Source: Undaria pinnatifida
Lineage: Eukaryota; Sar; Phaeophyceae; Laminariales; Alariaceae
Assembly (NCBI GenBank): GCA_012845835.1
Contig: JABAKD010000001.1
Span: 9,134,832 to 9,198,831, forward strand
DNA: 64,000 nucleotides
Direction of reading: 5' to 3'
Made by a program: the position numbers and the translations under genes. The notes beneath the pieces are model-generated. The model saw only the letters and a list, made by a program, of their open reading frames with translations, made no database searches and was not told where the DNA came from. This document shows, in pieces, positions 1 through 12,205 of the stretch (position 1 is the stretch's first letter; every line of letters starts with the position of its first letter).

Positions 1-1879
1 GCTTGTAACAGAAGCAAAGGCGTTTGTAGCAGCAGCAGATGCGCTTGCAACGGCAGGTGTGTCCGCAACGGCACTAGCGCTTCCGAAGCGGACCTTTCGC
101 TTCACGCGCCTCTCAGCCGGCACCGTCGCGGTTGCTCGGCTAACCTCACGCGCTGCTGCCGCCGCCGCTGTTGGCGCTGCTGATGCTGGCGCCGGTGCAG
201 ATGCCGCTGTCTCCAGCAACGACGCGGAACGCTTGCCACGCCCACTCGATGCCGCCACGGGGATCGGCAGCGAGTGACGAGAAACGGCGGCCTTGTGGGG
301 GCGACGGGAACCTCTCCTGTGGACCCTCTCCTCGCCGTGGAGGGCGACACCCCCGCCACCGTCACCGCCACCATCACCATCCCCTACTCGGCAGCCAGCG
401 TCGCCTTTCCTGCTGGGGTTTCCACGCAGTACGGGCGGCGTATTGGTGGCGTCGCTCATCCCACCCGGTGTTCCGCGCGACACGGGAGGCGTGTTGGAGC
501 CTGCTGCCCCTTGAAGCGGCGGCGCGTTCGTCGGTTGCTCTATGCGCCCCTCCCGTTCCCTCTTCCTTTTCCGCCCAGCCCCCGATGTCCCAGTCGCAGG
601 AGTCTCAGTAGCAGTAGCAGTAGCAGTAGCAGCAGCAGGAGCAGCAGTAGCAGCAGCAGTCGTTTCCGGAATAGAAGCAGTAGTAGCAGCAGCGGGAGCA
701 GCAGCAACCGTTGCAGGAGCCGCGGCGGCTGCCGTGGAAGCCAAGGTGGCTTCTCCGCGTCGCCGTTTATTCCTCGAGCTGGTGCGGGGGGCGGACGCAC
801 CAGTAGCTGTAGCAGCGGCAGCAGCAGTAGCTGTAGCAGGATGAGCAGCAGCAGCAGCAGCCGCAACAACACGAGCAATAGCAGGAACAGTGGTACCAGC
901 AGGACAACAGCCAGCGGCAGCAGCAGAAGCAGCAGCAGGAATAGCAGCAGGAGAACCAGCAAGAGCAACAGCAGCAGGAGCATCAGCAGAAGCACCAGTA
1001 GCAGCACCAGGGACAGCAGCAGAAGAACCAGGAGCCACGGCCGCAGCCGCAGCAGCCGCAGCAGCCGCAACAGGAGCAGCATCCGCCTCCGCAGCCGCAG
1101 GAGAAGAACCACCACATCGCACGAATTTCGCCGACACTTCGTCTTCGCCTCCTTTCTCCTGGCGCTGCTCCCAGCTATCCAGCAGCTTCTGGGACAGGCG
1201 CCTCTTCCTCCCGTGGCGTTTTCTCACACCGTCCCCGCCCCCCTCAGACGATACCGAGGAGGCGTATTCGTCAGCAGAGGAGTGTCTCCTGGCGTGAGCG
1301 AATTCCCCAGGCGGTAAACTTTCGTCCGCAAAAGGATTTTCCCTGGCGCAAGAGTTTTTTCTGGCCGATAATTTTTCCTCGACGGAGGGTTTTCCCTTCG
1401 CGGAGGCGTGCGCAGGCTTGGCAGGGGGGTTAGCCAGAGGCTTCGGGAGCTCGGCATGCCCCGCCGGCTCGGCAGGATTTGCAATAAGCTTCGAAGGCTC
1501 GGCGAGTTCGGCAGGAGGCTGGGCAGGCTTGACAAGAGATCTCGCAAATTTGGCGACAGGCTTCTTCGCAAGCTTTACAAGAGGCTTCTTCGTAAGCCTA
1601 ATTTGACGCGTCGCAGGCCTGGCAAGAGACTCCGCATCTTTGGCGAGAGCCTTCCTCGCAACCTTGACTTGACTGGTCGCAAGCTTGACTTGAGGCGCCG
1701 CAGGCTTAGGCTTCGAAGGCATCGCGCCAGGCTGAATATCGTCAGGCGTGGCATGCGTGACAGGCCTCGCAGGGTCGGCACGCTTGGCAGCTGGCGAGAG
1801 GGCCCGCTTTGACGCCCGGCTGCGGTGGCTGCGGGATTTTCCCCTCGTTGTTGGAGGCGATGGTGGCAGGGGCTTCTTC
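1..1879 (-). CDS. Lys-Ala-Pro and poly-Ala rich exon of a large disordered, probably nuclear protein (partial, runs off left edge)
   Basis: Read on the minus strand, one frame stays open from an acceptor (CCTCGCAG, exon starts at 1879) to base 1, about 626 codons. It opens with a basic stretch (KKPLPPSPPTTRGKSRSHRS), then a Lys-Ala-Pro region with motifs such as LTKKPLVKLAKKPVAKFARS. After that comes a helical basic segment (GRKRRLSQKLLDSWEQRQEK near 1200), a long Ala run made of mixed GCN codons (about 600-1110), and two imperfect NTPPV units (440-520). Clusters RKRHGRKRR, RNKRRRG, GRKRKRER and RRVKRKVRF look like nuclear-localisation signals. The composition resembles linker-histone tails or chromatin scaffold proteins, but no folded domain is visible. 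The first base completes an AGG codon with the preceding exon (2575), so phases agree. There is no stop, so the gene continues to the left. The frame is seen directly; the nuclear role is inferred. Confidence 0.62.
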
Positions 1880-2574
1880 CTGCGAGGGGCGGCGCACGCG
1901 GGCGGTTAGGGCAATGAACGGGGGGGGGGGGGAGCGGGTGTGGTCAAGGTCCACCACGATGTTTGTGCAACGCCTACAAAAGTGGTCAAGGCTGCAACGA
2001 CGAAGCACTACAGCGGGGAGAAGTGGATTATAATAGAATTTCATCACTACAACGTGGAAAAAATACCGGGGAAGGTGCAGAAGTGGAGAAAAAACGATTG
2101 CAACCCTGCACAGGCCGGCAGGTAGAGTATCGATGTGGGGGGCAGCCGAGGTGGTTTGAGACCACTCTCACAACGACGAAACACTGCAGGGGGGATGGGG
2201 ATGGGAGGATACTGTTTTCAAGCCCGAACAAGCGAGTAGATAGGGCAATGCAAGGGAACAGGGCAGCGGAGACTATTGAGAAAAGCACAACAACATTTAT
2301 CATGCCACTGTTTTGGTGTCCAAGCTCTATGATGCAATGCAAATGAGTCGTACCACGCGCGCAGGACGCTAGATACTGAGTTCTCACACTAATATTAGAT
2401 GGTTAACGATAATGTCTTTCGTCTATCATATTTTGCAGCTGATATATTGGTCGCGCTACATCTTAATCCCAATACGGTTGTGAAAAAAAAAAAAAAAATT
2501 GAAGAAAAATAAACGTTACCATCCTAATATACCGCCGCGAAAAGTGCCGCGAAATAGTCCGGAAGCTTTCTCAC
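1880..2574 (-). other. Intron of the minus-strand gene
   Basis: A 695-base intron with donor CACAG|GTGAGA at the 2575/2574 edge and acceptor CCTCGCAG before 1879. It contains a G-run at 1920-1931 and an A-run at 2482-2496. No other feature was seen in it. Confidence 0.55.
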
Positions 2575-4041
2575 CTGTGCAAGCAAGGCACGGAGTGGCT
2601 GTCCTTGTTCCGTATAATGCTGGCGGTCTTCATTTTCGTGGTCTTCGCGCCCGTCGAAGTTTTAGCGAGCTTCGTCGTGGTCGTCGCATTCGCGGGAACG
2701 TTTGCCGCTCTGAGCCCAGTCGGAGAAACAACACCTGCGGCTACCGGTCCGTCCTTCTCCCTGCTCTCCTCCCTGACCTCCTCCACCTCCGCCTCTCCCC
2801 CGTCCTCCTTCTCCACCCCCGCTTCGTCCTCCACGCGCTCCTTCCCCTCTACCTCCTCCCCCTCGCTCTCTTTTACCTCCCCCTTCGTCTTCTCCTCTTC
2901 CACCTCCACTTTTTCCTCGTCTTCCTCCTTCCCACCCGCCTTCTCCCCCTCTCCCCTCACATTCACCTCTTCTTTTTTCTCCTTTTCCCCCACATCCACT
3001 TCCTCCTCCTCCTCTTTCCCACCCCTTACCCCCTCCTCCTCCGCGGCTACAATCGTCACCATCGGGTCAGCAAGAACAGACGTCGCGTCCGGAAGACCAT
3101 CGGAGGGAGGTAGCGCTCCGACAGCCGTCTCCGCCGAAACCATCATCGACAACGGCAATGATGACGACGACTCCGCCAACAACGATTTTGACAACAACAA
3201 CGCCTCCGTCAACAACAACGATGGCTTCGACAACGCCGACGTCGACTGAGACCCCGCAACAACGGGCGACACAGCGCCATCGTGGAGCCCCGAGGCGCTA
3301 CCACCACTGCCACTGCCGCAACCACCACCGCTACCGCCACCAGCACCACAACCACCACCATCGTCACCGCCTCCACCTTCACTTTTTGCAATCAAGGGGG
3401 AAACGACACCATCGAGGAGCAACAACCCGCTTCCGCCGCCACCATCATCGCCTCCGCCACCATCGCTACCACCACCAGCACCCTTCTCACCGCCAACACC
3501 CTCTCCAGAATCAGACACCGCACCCTCGGCGGACGAAGAAACCGTCATCGACAGTGGCGCTCGTGCCATAGGCGGGAAGGCGTCCACCAGAGCGGGGCCA
3601 GGGGGGGGGGACATTGGCGACTTGCCCCCCCCCACGTGCTCGGCCAACTCCACACTGCCCCCTTTTCCGTTGTCTCTTCTCTGACGTTCGGGCAAAAATC
3701 GGCGGCCGCTGCTGCGCGTTTCCCTGTTGCTCTTGCGGGAGGAGTAGACTTTAGCTGTTGTTTGTTGTTTCGAGGCGTCGCTGGCTTCGTTCTCTCCAGC
3801 CTCCTTTTCTCCGGCGACACCAATACCACCGACACAATCACCACCACCATCATTACCGCCAGGGTTATTGCTGACACTGACCCCGGTAGGGCATGCTTCG
3901 TCCTTGTGGAGACCCTTATCGTTGGCGACACCGACACCGACACCGACATTATTTTCGGCGGGGGTGCTTTGGAGCGCTGAGGCTATTCTCCCCAGGGGAT
4001 TCGCCGGAGAAGGAGTCACGATTGGGGGGAAACCGCCGGGC
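2575..4041 (-). CDS. Acidic Glu/Lys and Gly-rich middle exon of the minus-strand disordered protein
   Basis: A minus-strand frame of 489 codons bounded by an acceptor (TAATCTACACAG, exon begins 4041) and a strong donor (CACAG|GTGAGA after 2575). It enters with one base completing AGG from the exon ending at 5387 and leaves in phase 2, matching the exon that starts at 1879. The order is: a Pro-rich start (PGGFPPIVTPSPANPLGRI), a Gly-Val and Asn-Gly stretch, a basic patch (SSGRRFLPERQRRDNGKGG), and Gly/Asp/Ser runs with two related units (DGVVSPLIA and DGAVSPVVA). A Leu-rich Ser segment follows, then about 110 residues of alternating Glu/Lys/Val that could form a highly charged single helix, and finally a Thr/Lys tail. 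No catalytic motif is visible. The plus-strand reading of the same bases gives only Ser/Thr/Pro-rich frames. Confidence 0.6.
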
Positions 4042-5386
4042 CTGTGTAGATTACCCGAAAAAACACGCGGCAGAAGGAGGGACGGGATGGGGCGGGACGC
4101 GGCAGGGACGTGACTGAACACGGACGGGTCGAAGCCAGGACGGGTCAAGGACGTGACCGTAAACGCGTGCTACGACAAGGGCAGTATATTTTGTCGGCGA
4201 GAAGGGGCTCCAAAACTGACGGGTGACAAATTTCGTTGGAATATCACTAGAGTTTTTCCAATATTATTTTGTGAAAAAGCCATGGGATTGTTCCTTGGGT
4301 TGCATTCGTTTTGTCTCCGACTCATTTTTCGGGGTGAGGTATATAGGCCCTCAGGTGAGGAGCGTCGGAAAATTTAGGTGCACTCCTACCGTAGCAAGCG
4401 TCGGTACGGGGATGGAACAGGGTCGACGGAAGGGCGCGGCGTTAGCAGAGGCATGGCGGTATGGTTGTAGGCAGGGCGTTTTATGGGTCATGACCCGACC
4501 CGCCGATCATGTCAGGAGCTTCTCAAAATATCGCGGGTCGAGTGGGGTCGGGTCGCGAGGTGTTTGGAATCTCACGGGACAGGTAGGGTCGGGGCAAGAG
4601 GTTTTCAAATCTTGCGGGTCGGGACGAGTTGCCCTGACTCGACCTGAACCTTGCAAAACCCTGGGTCTAAGTCTCAAAAAGCGCGGTCGTAGTGGGCTAC
4701 CTGGTATGCAGCGCTTAGAAAGTAATGATCGTAGAACGACGAGCACACGAGCGAGGAAGAAGAGATACCGGACTGCAGGAGTAGTACCCCTTAAAAGTAC
4801 TGCTACATTTATCCCTAACTACTGCCAAGCAGTTTGTCCCCATGAAAGTTCATTCGAATTAATTTCCGACAGCCAAAAAACATCCTATCCTAATTTCGAG
4901 TAGGCTGTCTCCAAAAAGTGTGCGCAGTGTTAAACGCGTTATATAACCCTTTGGGGGCTCCAGAGGGAAATTTGACGAACAAAACGGACGAGTGCAGCAT
5001 CCTTCAAACGAAGCAACCCGGGCTGCCAGAGTAGCTGACGACAAGTTTACTGTCCGAGTCCAATGCAAGTAAATGTAAGACACGAGCATAGCTTGCACTG
5101 CCGTGTGCTGCATGCTCGCACCATGATAAGAACGCGCTCTTAATATTAGTTTGTGTCGTCGCTGTACATGGGCCCCAACAGGGTGAAGACACTTACCGTG
5201 GCTGTTACGCTAGCAGCCTACGGTTCTAAAAGGCACAACATCCATTTAGAACTGCACACTCGTGTTTTTTACGACAACCTACTTTGAATTAGCATGGTAT
5301 TTTTTGCTAGTAGGCCCTACCGTATTTGCAAGGCACGTAGCCAGCTAGTAGCTGGCAGCTAACGCTGTTGTGTGGTTCAAACTGAC
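4042..5386 (-). other. Intron of the minus-strand gene, with a GGGTC-rich repeat
   Basis: About 1.35 kb between the donor CGAG|GTCAGT at 5387/5386 and the acceptor at 4042. A GGGTC-rich dispersed repeat lies at about 4488-4655. No other gene is seen in the interval. Confidence 0.5.
4488..4655 (+). repeat. GGGTC-rich dispersed repeat, copy 1
   Basis: A stretch of degenerate CGGGTCGGG words with a recurring spacer reading roughly 'ggttttcaaatcttgcgggtc'. Related copies with the same spacer occur at 33563-33745 and 37462-37650 (minus), 48441-48665 and 60862-61010 (plus). A short run at 9688-9716 has GGGTC words only. This makes it a dispersed family rather than an isolated microsatellite. Confidence 0.6.
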
Positions 5387-7596
5387 CTCGACGGCGTGCA
5401 CCCAGGCGTCGTTTCCTCCAGGCTGGCCAGACATGTCGGGTTGGTCCACGCCAACTTCGACTCTCGCGCCGACCGCCGCGACCGCCAGGAGCGCCCCGCT
5501 TGCCCGGAAGGAGGAGCCGATACGCTTGCCAAGGACATCAGTGGGGAGTTGGTGGAGAGATCCGACGTTGACCCGCCCTCGGCACCGTCATTGCTTGCGC
5601 AGGCGACCGTGATCGCCGTGTTTACAGCAGCGGGCGCGGTTTCGCCACCTTCGGCACCCTCTGGACATGCGACTGCGGTCGTCGTGCTCACAACAAGAGC
5701 CGCGGTTGTTTCCGCTTCCGCTGTCTCACCTATCCCCCTCCGTCCCTTGATCTGGCCGTCCTCCGGCTCCGCGAGGGGCGCGGACTTGTTTTTCGGGTCG
5801 TACCCCTCCTCTTTTCCTCTGTTAACCGCCGCCGTCGCCGCCACCACAGCTGTTGCCGCCATCGAGTCACACGCCATCGCGCTACACGTCGTCTCGCTAC
5901 ACGTCGTCTCGCTACACGCCACTACGTTACACGCCGACGATGGCGTGGCACCGACCAATGGCGCGCCCGCGACCGAAGCCGCTATCACGCACGCGGCGCC
6001 GGCCGGACTCTCCACAGGCTTCGCAGTATGCACGGGCTCCCCGGGTTCCACGGTCTCCATAGCATTTGTAGGCTTCACGGACTCTACGGGCTCAGCGAGC
6101 TCCGGGGTTTTTGCCGGCTCCGCGGGTTGTGTCATCTTAACCGCCGCACTTCGAGGGGTCGTGGCCGCCGGCAGACCCGCGGCGTACTCTCGGTACCTCA
6201 GTCGTCCCGCTCTGGGTTGCGGGGAGGGCGGCTGATTGTCCGGCGACCCGGGGCTTGCGGCGCGGCTGGCTACGCCGACACTGAAGCCGCGGCCGCCGCC
6301 GTCACGGTTAGCTCCGGCAGCGATTCGAGCAGGGTCGGGATTAGCGTCGTAACCCGCATCGCCGTCACCGTCACCACCACCACCACCACCACCACCACCA
6401 CCACTACCACCACTACCACCACCACCGCTAAAACCACCATCGCCTCCGCTACGAGACAGGGCCCGCAAGGTCACAGGGCTACCAGAAACTTGGCCATCAC
6501 CTTTATCCCTTCCCTCCCCTCCCGCCCACACCCCCCCGCTACCCGCCCCCCCCCTTCCCCCCCGCTGCTCTCCCTCGATGTCCTTGGCCGCGGCCAATGC
6601 CCCTGCCGGGTTGGGGGGATCGGCGCGGCGGCTCCCGTCGCCGCGCCTCTGCGATGACTGCCGCGGGTGCCGCCGGGAGATGGACACCTCGGCCCTCGGC
6701 CCGGGGGCAACAGCGCGCTCTTCGGACGAGGGGGGTGAGCCAACTCTTTCGCGGTGAGCTCTGCGAGACGCCGCCACCACCGCCGCTGCGCGGGAGTTGG
6801 ACGTGGAAGAGGCAGTTTCCCGAGGGGAAGAGCCGCTTTCCCGAGGGGATCGGGGACGTTGAGACTGCTGCGGAGTCGTCGCGTGCGCGCCCGTCCGGGA
6901 GAAGGCGAGGGAGGGAGGGGAGGAGGAGGAGGGGGAAGAAGAGGAGGGGGAGGACGAGGAGGGGGAGGAGGGGGGCGGAGAGGGGGAGGAAGCAGCAGCG
7001 ACGGCCGCGGTTCTTGCCGCGCGGTTCATCGCCTCCTGAACCTTAAACATTCGGTGGCCCCTCGAGCTAGACACACCGGGCATCATAGGAGCACGCCCCC
7101 CACCCCCCCCTCCACCGACACTTCCACCGCCGCCACTGCCGCCGCTGCTTCCCCCGGCCGAGCTCGCCGTCAGCCCTTGCGGCGACGCCGCCCCGTCGGA
7201 GGCCTCCCCCGGGCCGGGGTCGGCGGCACAGGGCATGCGAAGGGCGTGTGCCCAGGAGAAGCCACCGTCACTGCTGCTGCTGCTGCCGCCGCCATTGCTG
7301 CTACCGCTGCCGCCACCACACCGTCGCGTTCTGCCGCCGGGGGCCGGCTTCGCGGACGTGCCGACGCAAAAGGACGGAGGGGAGTGCCCGCCGCCGGCAC
7401 CGCCGCGGAAAGTAGCCGTAGCGCCCGCGGCACCGGTGGCGGCGGCATGTCCGGGTGCGGCGCGCAAGAGGCCGTAGCCGCGGGCGATCCCACCCCTGCG
7501 AGCGTTGCGGGCGGTGACACCGACGCTCCGCCTTAATAGTTTTCGCGAACCGCTCCCGCTGCCGCTGTTAGCGTTGGAGGTGACGACGCTGCCCTC
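5387..7596 (-). CDS. Gly/Ser-rich upstream exon of the minus-strand disordered protein
   Basis: An open minus-strand frame of about 736 codons from a plausible acceptor (CCCACTCTCAG, exon begins 7596) to the donor CGAG|GTCAGT at 5387. It leaves in phase 2, which fits the exon at 4041 (junction ...PGCTPSR-PGGFPP...). The frame stays open upstream to about 7680 but no ATG is evident there, so the true first exon may lie further right. Content: Gly and Ser runs, an Arg-Ser segment (SISRRHPRQSSQRRGDGSRR), a poly-Gly run encoded by the CAC/ACC repeat near 6370-6430, and a Glu-Pro-Val segment (PAEPAKTPELAEPVESVKP). A 15-base tandem repeat at about 5880-5925 encodes SETTC twice. All of it looks intrinsically disordered. 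Family unknown; the matching phases are the main reason for joining the three exons. Confidence 0.58.
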
Positions 7597-9440
7597 CTGA
7601 GAGTGGGTACAGGTGGAGTTGGGTTGGGTACGGGTGCGGCGGACGTAAAGGGTCTGTGAGGTGGGCCCCACGGGTACCACGGGTACCAGGTATAAATCAC
7701 CAGGAAAACAAAATACCAGGTACCTGTTTCGCGTTGATACTCAGAACTAGAGTACGAGCGTTGATGCTACCCGTATACTATTTTTCATAGGAAACGCGTT
7801 GGTAAACACATACTGCTGTACCTGGCATGGTATGTACTCCGGGGAAAATACTTAGTTGCATGGACATTGACACGCACCTTAGGATAGTAGATTTGCATGA
7901 TACTAGCAATGCAAAAAATAATACTGTATTAGTTACATGAGGGTTTATCTACGAGGGAGTTGGTAAATGGGAGGCAACAGCAAAACTGTTGAAAACTGAC
8001 TTGCTTTTTTGTGCGCTTTTGACATCAATTTCGACCGCGTGCAAGCAAGATTCAACGGATAACATAATGACTGTTTCAAGCCCACGTTACGGTGACATAC
8101 ACCCTGGCACAACTGGTAGAGTTAGAAAATAGAAAAAAGTGCAGTTAGAGACACACGTCGCAACATTCCCTGGTTTCAAATGGATTCGACTTGATTCTTG
8201 GCATGGTCTGCCTTCAAGCTTTGGTATGCGATATGCACCACCGATGTTTTGGCCCATGTGGCATGTGGTATAGATGCCTGCTAAAAAATAGAATGGAAGA
8301 CACAAAACGATATCGCAGAAACGCCTTTGGGCTCCCGCTGAGTTCAAGAGTGTAGGTGTGGTGCTGTGTGTGGCGGCGCTCTTCCTCGCGAAGACACCAT
8401 AAGCAGCTCTTGAGAACTGCAGCATTAGGAGCAAGTTACCGTCGCGCATGTGTCACAAGGGCAGCACAGCACAGGAGTGTACCAAGCCCTCAAAACATAA
8501 AAGCACACGTAGTACGAATCTGCTGCGCGACAACGCAGCAATGAAGCACGAGTAGTCAGAGTTGGCGAGATGTACAGTAGCATCATGGTGTTTGCATCTT
8601 CCGAATATTTACAGCTCGCTTTTTCCCCCTGAATTTTTCATGTGTCCCTTTTTTCTACACGTACCAGTGGTAGGTTTAGGTTATTAGTACGTACAGCAGT
8701 ACACGTGTATTTCCGCACCTACCAGGGGCATCTGCTTCGTGCGTGCAGTGCACGTTTATTTACGCATCTACCTGCTTCTGGTCAAATCACACAATAATCA
8801 CACCCAGTACCTGAGCTAGAATGTTCCGTCGTCGACCATCTACGGCAAGCAGAGCCCAGCACAGCGCAATCAGCCCAGGATAACGAATCAAATCACGTAG
8901 CCCGTGCCGATCATAGCGCGAAAACGCAAGCAAGAGCTGCCGGAGTTCCGAAACCCACCATGCCGTCGAGCATTTTCTACGTACCGCTCGCTGTGGTTTC
9001 AAATCGAACGGTACGTTGAAATCCGCCCGGCCAGAAACGTACCAGGTATACAACCACAAACAAGCAGCAGCTACGCATGAATAGCTGATGATGCGCGAAG
9101 GACTTTCGTTTATTTCGAACTCAAATAAGATAAAACACTACGTACTACTTTTCTGTCCGCGTCCTTTCTCTTTTGCACGGGTGGTGTGATTCATGAGTGA
9201 ACGCGGCGTCCGGGTTACCCTCCTGGAGCGTGGACCTGTTGGCAGTTGCAAGTCGTAAGTTGCACCAAATCATGGACCTCTGCTTGCTTCACGCTTTGTT
9301 CTGCTGGAGCTTCTAAATTGCCTTTGTAGCGGGCGGATGCCGCCCGCGCAGCGAAGCACCTTGTACGATGCGCATGTGTGCGTATGATACGTCCTCTTTA
9401 GCTAGTACTCTTGCTTACCCTGCTTACCTGATATGATATA
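7597..9440. other. Gene-poor interval
   Basis: No frame here combines length, splice signals and protein-like composition. A short motif around 'ataccaggtac' recurs (7676-7730) and reappears at 12198, 47275, 62642 and 62685; its meaning is unknown. No RNA gene was recognised. Confidence 0.4.
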
Positions 9441-9450
9441 TTTATGTCTA

Positions 9451-9525
9451 GAATGGGGAATCAGGACGGGCACTGGGTGTGCTGGATGTCAACGGGCGGA
9501 AAAAACGATTTAGTGGAATAAACAC
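9451..9525 (+). repeat. Dispersed repeat, copy 1 (partner at 14040-14118)
   Basis: The block containing 'cactgggtgtgctggatgtc' followed by a diverged 'aaacgattta...aataaacacacaa' recurs at 14040-14118 with scattered substitutions. The shared length of about 75 bases suggests two fragments of one transposable element, perhaps an LTR or 3' UTR piece. There are no coding clues. Confidence 0.5.
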
Positions 9526-9871
9526 ACAAGTACATTGGCTTGTCTTCCATGTTTAGATTCTGGACAAATTGCAAAGCCCTCGTGCCTACGTCAAGTAAAG
9601 ACAGCAGTGTGTGAGGAGTGATAGGGGTGGCATGTTGAAAAAAAAGCGCCAACAACAAAAAAAAGATGGCGCGATGCCGCCCTTCGACCCGACCTGACCC
9701 GACCTGACCCCAACACCCCAACGGGCGAAAGCAGGGGATCCAGGGGGCGTTGACCAAACCCTATCGATCATGCTGGGGCTCATGTGCACGAGGTACCCCG
9801 CTCGCGCGTGTTGCGAGGTCCGATACCATGCGCGATAGCAGCGCTCCCAGCTCCATGTGTCAAAATGACAA

Positions 9872-10025
9872 CAATTTCGAGCACGTCAGCTGTGAGTTCG
9901 ACCGGTTGAAGGGTTGATACTCAGCCCGAGTGTTTCAAAGATCTACTTCGAATACGTCAGGTGTGAGTTTGACCAGTTGAGTGGTTGATACTCGATACTT
10001 GGTATCAGTATAGAGCTTTGCAAGT
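9872..10025 (+). repeat. SINE-like family S1, tandemly doubled copy
   Basis: Two versions of the S1 head (core 'gtcagctgtgagttcgacc' ... 'ggttgatactc') lie 71 bases apart, at about 9885 and 9956. The S1 middle word 'ctttgcaag' follows at 10016. The core contains GAGTTCGACC, which resembles a tRNA B box. Other copies: 33208, 33905 (minus), 37735 (minus), 41290 (minus), 47128, 47955, 49580 and 57812. Confidence 0.6.
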
Positions 10026-10029
10026 TTGA

Positions 10030-12200
10030 ATCCCAGGTTTCGTTTAGGTGAAAAATACGAAGTTTGATTGATTTTGAATGCATGCTGGAGAACAACAACC
10101 GCAAAAAATACGGGCGCGTGTACTCTAGCTGATGTTGTCTTACCTCAAACGTCACCGTCTTCCGCGTGGCGGTGCCCTCCGTCGGGGAGCGAGCAGGCGC
10201 TTCCCGGCGCAAGATAGATCTCGGCGTCGATGGCTTGGCTTCAGCGCCGGCAGCAGTGGCTATACCCCCATCCAGACACACAGATGGCATCGTTCCTCTG
10301 CCACCCTTCCCGGGATATCCTAAACAAAACAAGTTTGGACAGCGCTTAAGACAACTCGCTCCGGGAACCTCGAGGTTCTATGGGACGTTGCCTCTACCGC
10401 GGCCAAGGTATCCTGTTTTGCCGCGCTCTCTCGCCGCTGGTGCTCGTGTGTGGTGGGGTTCAGCTGTTTGCTCAAAACAACAAAGAAGCAAAAACGAAAT
10501 TCAAATTTTTGGGGTTTCAAAATTTTAGATGGCATGTTTATAAGAGGAACAGGGGCGAGATTCCATGCCTCCCCTGGCGCGTTTGCGCCCCACTTTGGTG
10601 TTCTAAGACGGCTGAGCAGGGCACCTGCGCCCGGCGACCCCTGGGGGAAGAGACAGCCCACGTGGGCCTTGGAGTTGTGGCCAGATCCGCGCAGGATTTC
10701 TTCCGTACTGGTTTTGGAAGGCGCTTTGGGCTGCACGGGGAAGAGGTAGAGTCAAACTGCATCCCAAATCCCACTTGGGTCCAACACAACAATTATGAAA
10801 TACTGCTCCCCACTCGATTGCGATGATCGTGCTCATTTCTATGACGTGATGTGGGATCGCGGTTAGACCTAGATTTCGAACCTTGGCATCAGGGGATGTT
10901 TTGGCGAGAAGGAGTGTGAGTATGTGATCTAGAGAGCTCGCACATTTCCGAACCACCCCTCTTCGTGAGAGGACGTTTGAAACTGCTGCTGAAAGGTACG
11001 AGCTGGCGGCGTATATTCATTCTGGTAGCAGTACCACTCTGGGCAGAATTATAAAGGTCGTTTGGGAAGTAGTATATCTCAGCTTGTACGGTAGGAACTC
11101 GCCCAAAAGGACGTTCGCAACTGCCATTGCCTTGCGTGCGTTCGTGGACGTGTGACGTTGGTTCGCAGTCGGAGTTGATTCTTTACACAACTACTAAAAC
11201 GGCGTCATCTATCTCAAGAGGGGGGCCTATATCATATTTGTCGGCGCCGTGTGAATCAGATACCCGGTACTCGCAGTTTTCATGATATATTTCACAGGTA
11301 TTTGACATACCTAATACCTGATCCGGTCCTTATATTTCCGCCCGTATAGTTATCTCCTTCCGCCAAATTGACGTTTCATGTTGGCTCCCGGCAGCAGCAC
11401 GACCGCTGCCTTCTGTTGGAGATCGTTCTTGGGTCCTGATCGAGAGGCAACCTACTAAAAATTAATCATAGACTCACGTAGAAGGAGCAGAAGGTGATGT
11501 CGGATGCCTCTTGTCGACGTCTAACATACGTTGCTTCCTTCTCAGTGCTCCCGACCGATCGCTACTCGCTACTCGTAGCCTCTGCCCTGGGGGACTGACT
11601 TTTCACGTTTCATGGCGGCGGGCGGCGCGAAATATTTTCCTGTTTCACAACTTTACTGACACAACATACAGGGTATCAAATCAAATGATAGCGGCGCTAC
11701 ATGATTTTCTGATGTCGATCCTCCGTTGTTGTGGTTTTTAATAGAGATTGTTTTGCGTTTGGAAAAAGGGCCCTCTACCCTCCACCCACAAGCATGCACC
11801 TTCTGTCCTCTGCCCGGCTCCGATTGTAGATCCAAACCCATTTGTTCCTCTGTTGGCATTGTGTAATAGCCTACCGGGTCTGCACGCTTCACACGGATCT
11901 CTTCGTGCACACTGCACCCTCTACACCTACGAGTATTAATCGTAGCATGTACTGGTTTTCGTGTGCGCCACTTTTTTTTTTGGGGGGGGAGGGGACAAGC
12001 CTCTTTCAAACCCCGACCACAACTCTGAAATTTTCTGTGAAACCCTCCAAACACATGTTGTACGACCATCCTACACGATTACACCTTGGAAGGCATTCGG
12101 GTGTCAAGAGTTTTTTTTTGCGGACTGTTTTTTTATATCACAACAGCAGCCGGTTTCATCCTTCTGCACATTATTATAGAAGTGACAACAATGTTTCAGT
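10030..12200. other. Gene-poor interval
   Basis: Only short overlapping frames on both strands, none with convincing splice sites or family motifs. A short G-run lies near 11980. Nothing else could be supported. Confidence 0.35.
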
Positions 12201-12205
12201 ACCAG

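Noticed and set aside
540-1115. Poly-Leu and poly-Ser frames at the left end
   Set aside because: Alternative readings of the GCN-rich tract. The minus-strand Ala frame continues on both sides into mixed, protein-like sequence and has splice support.
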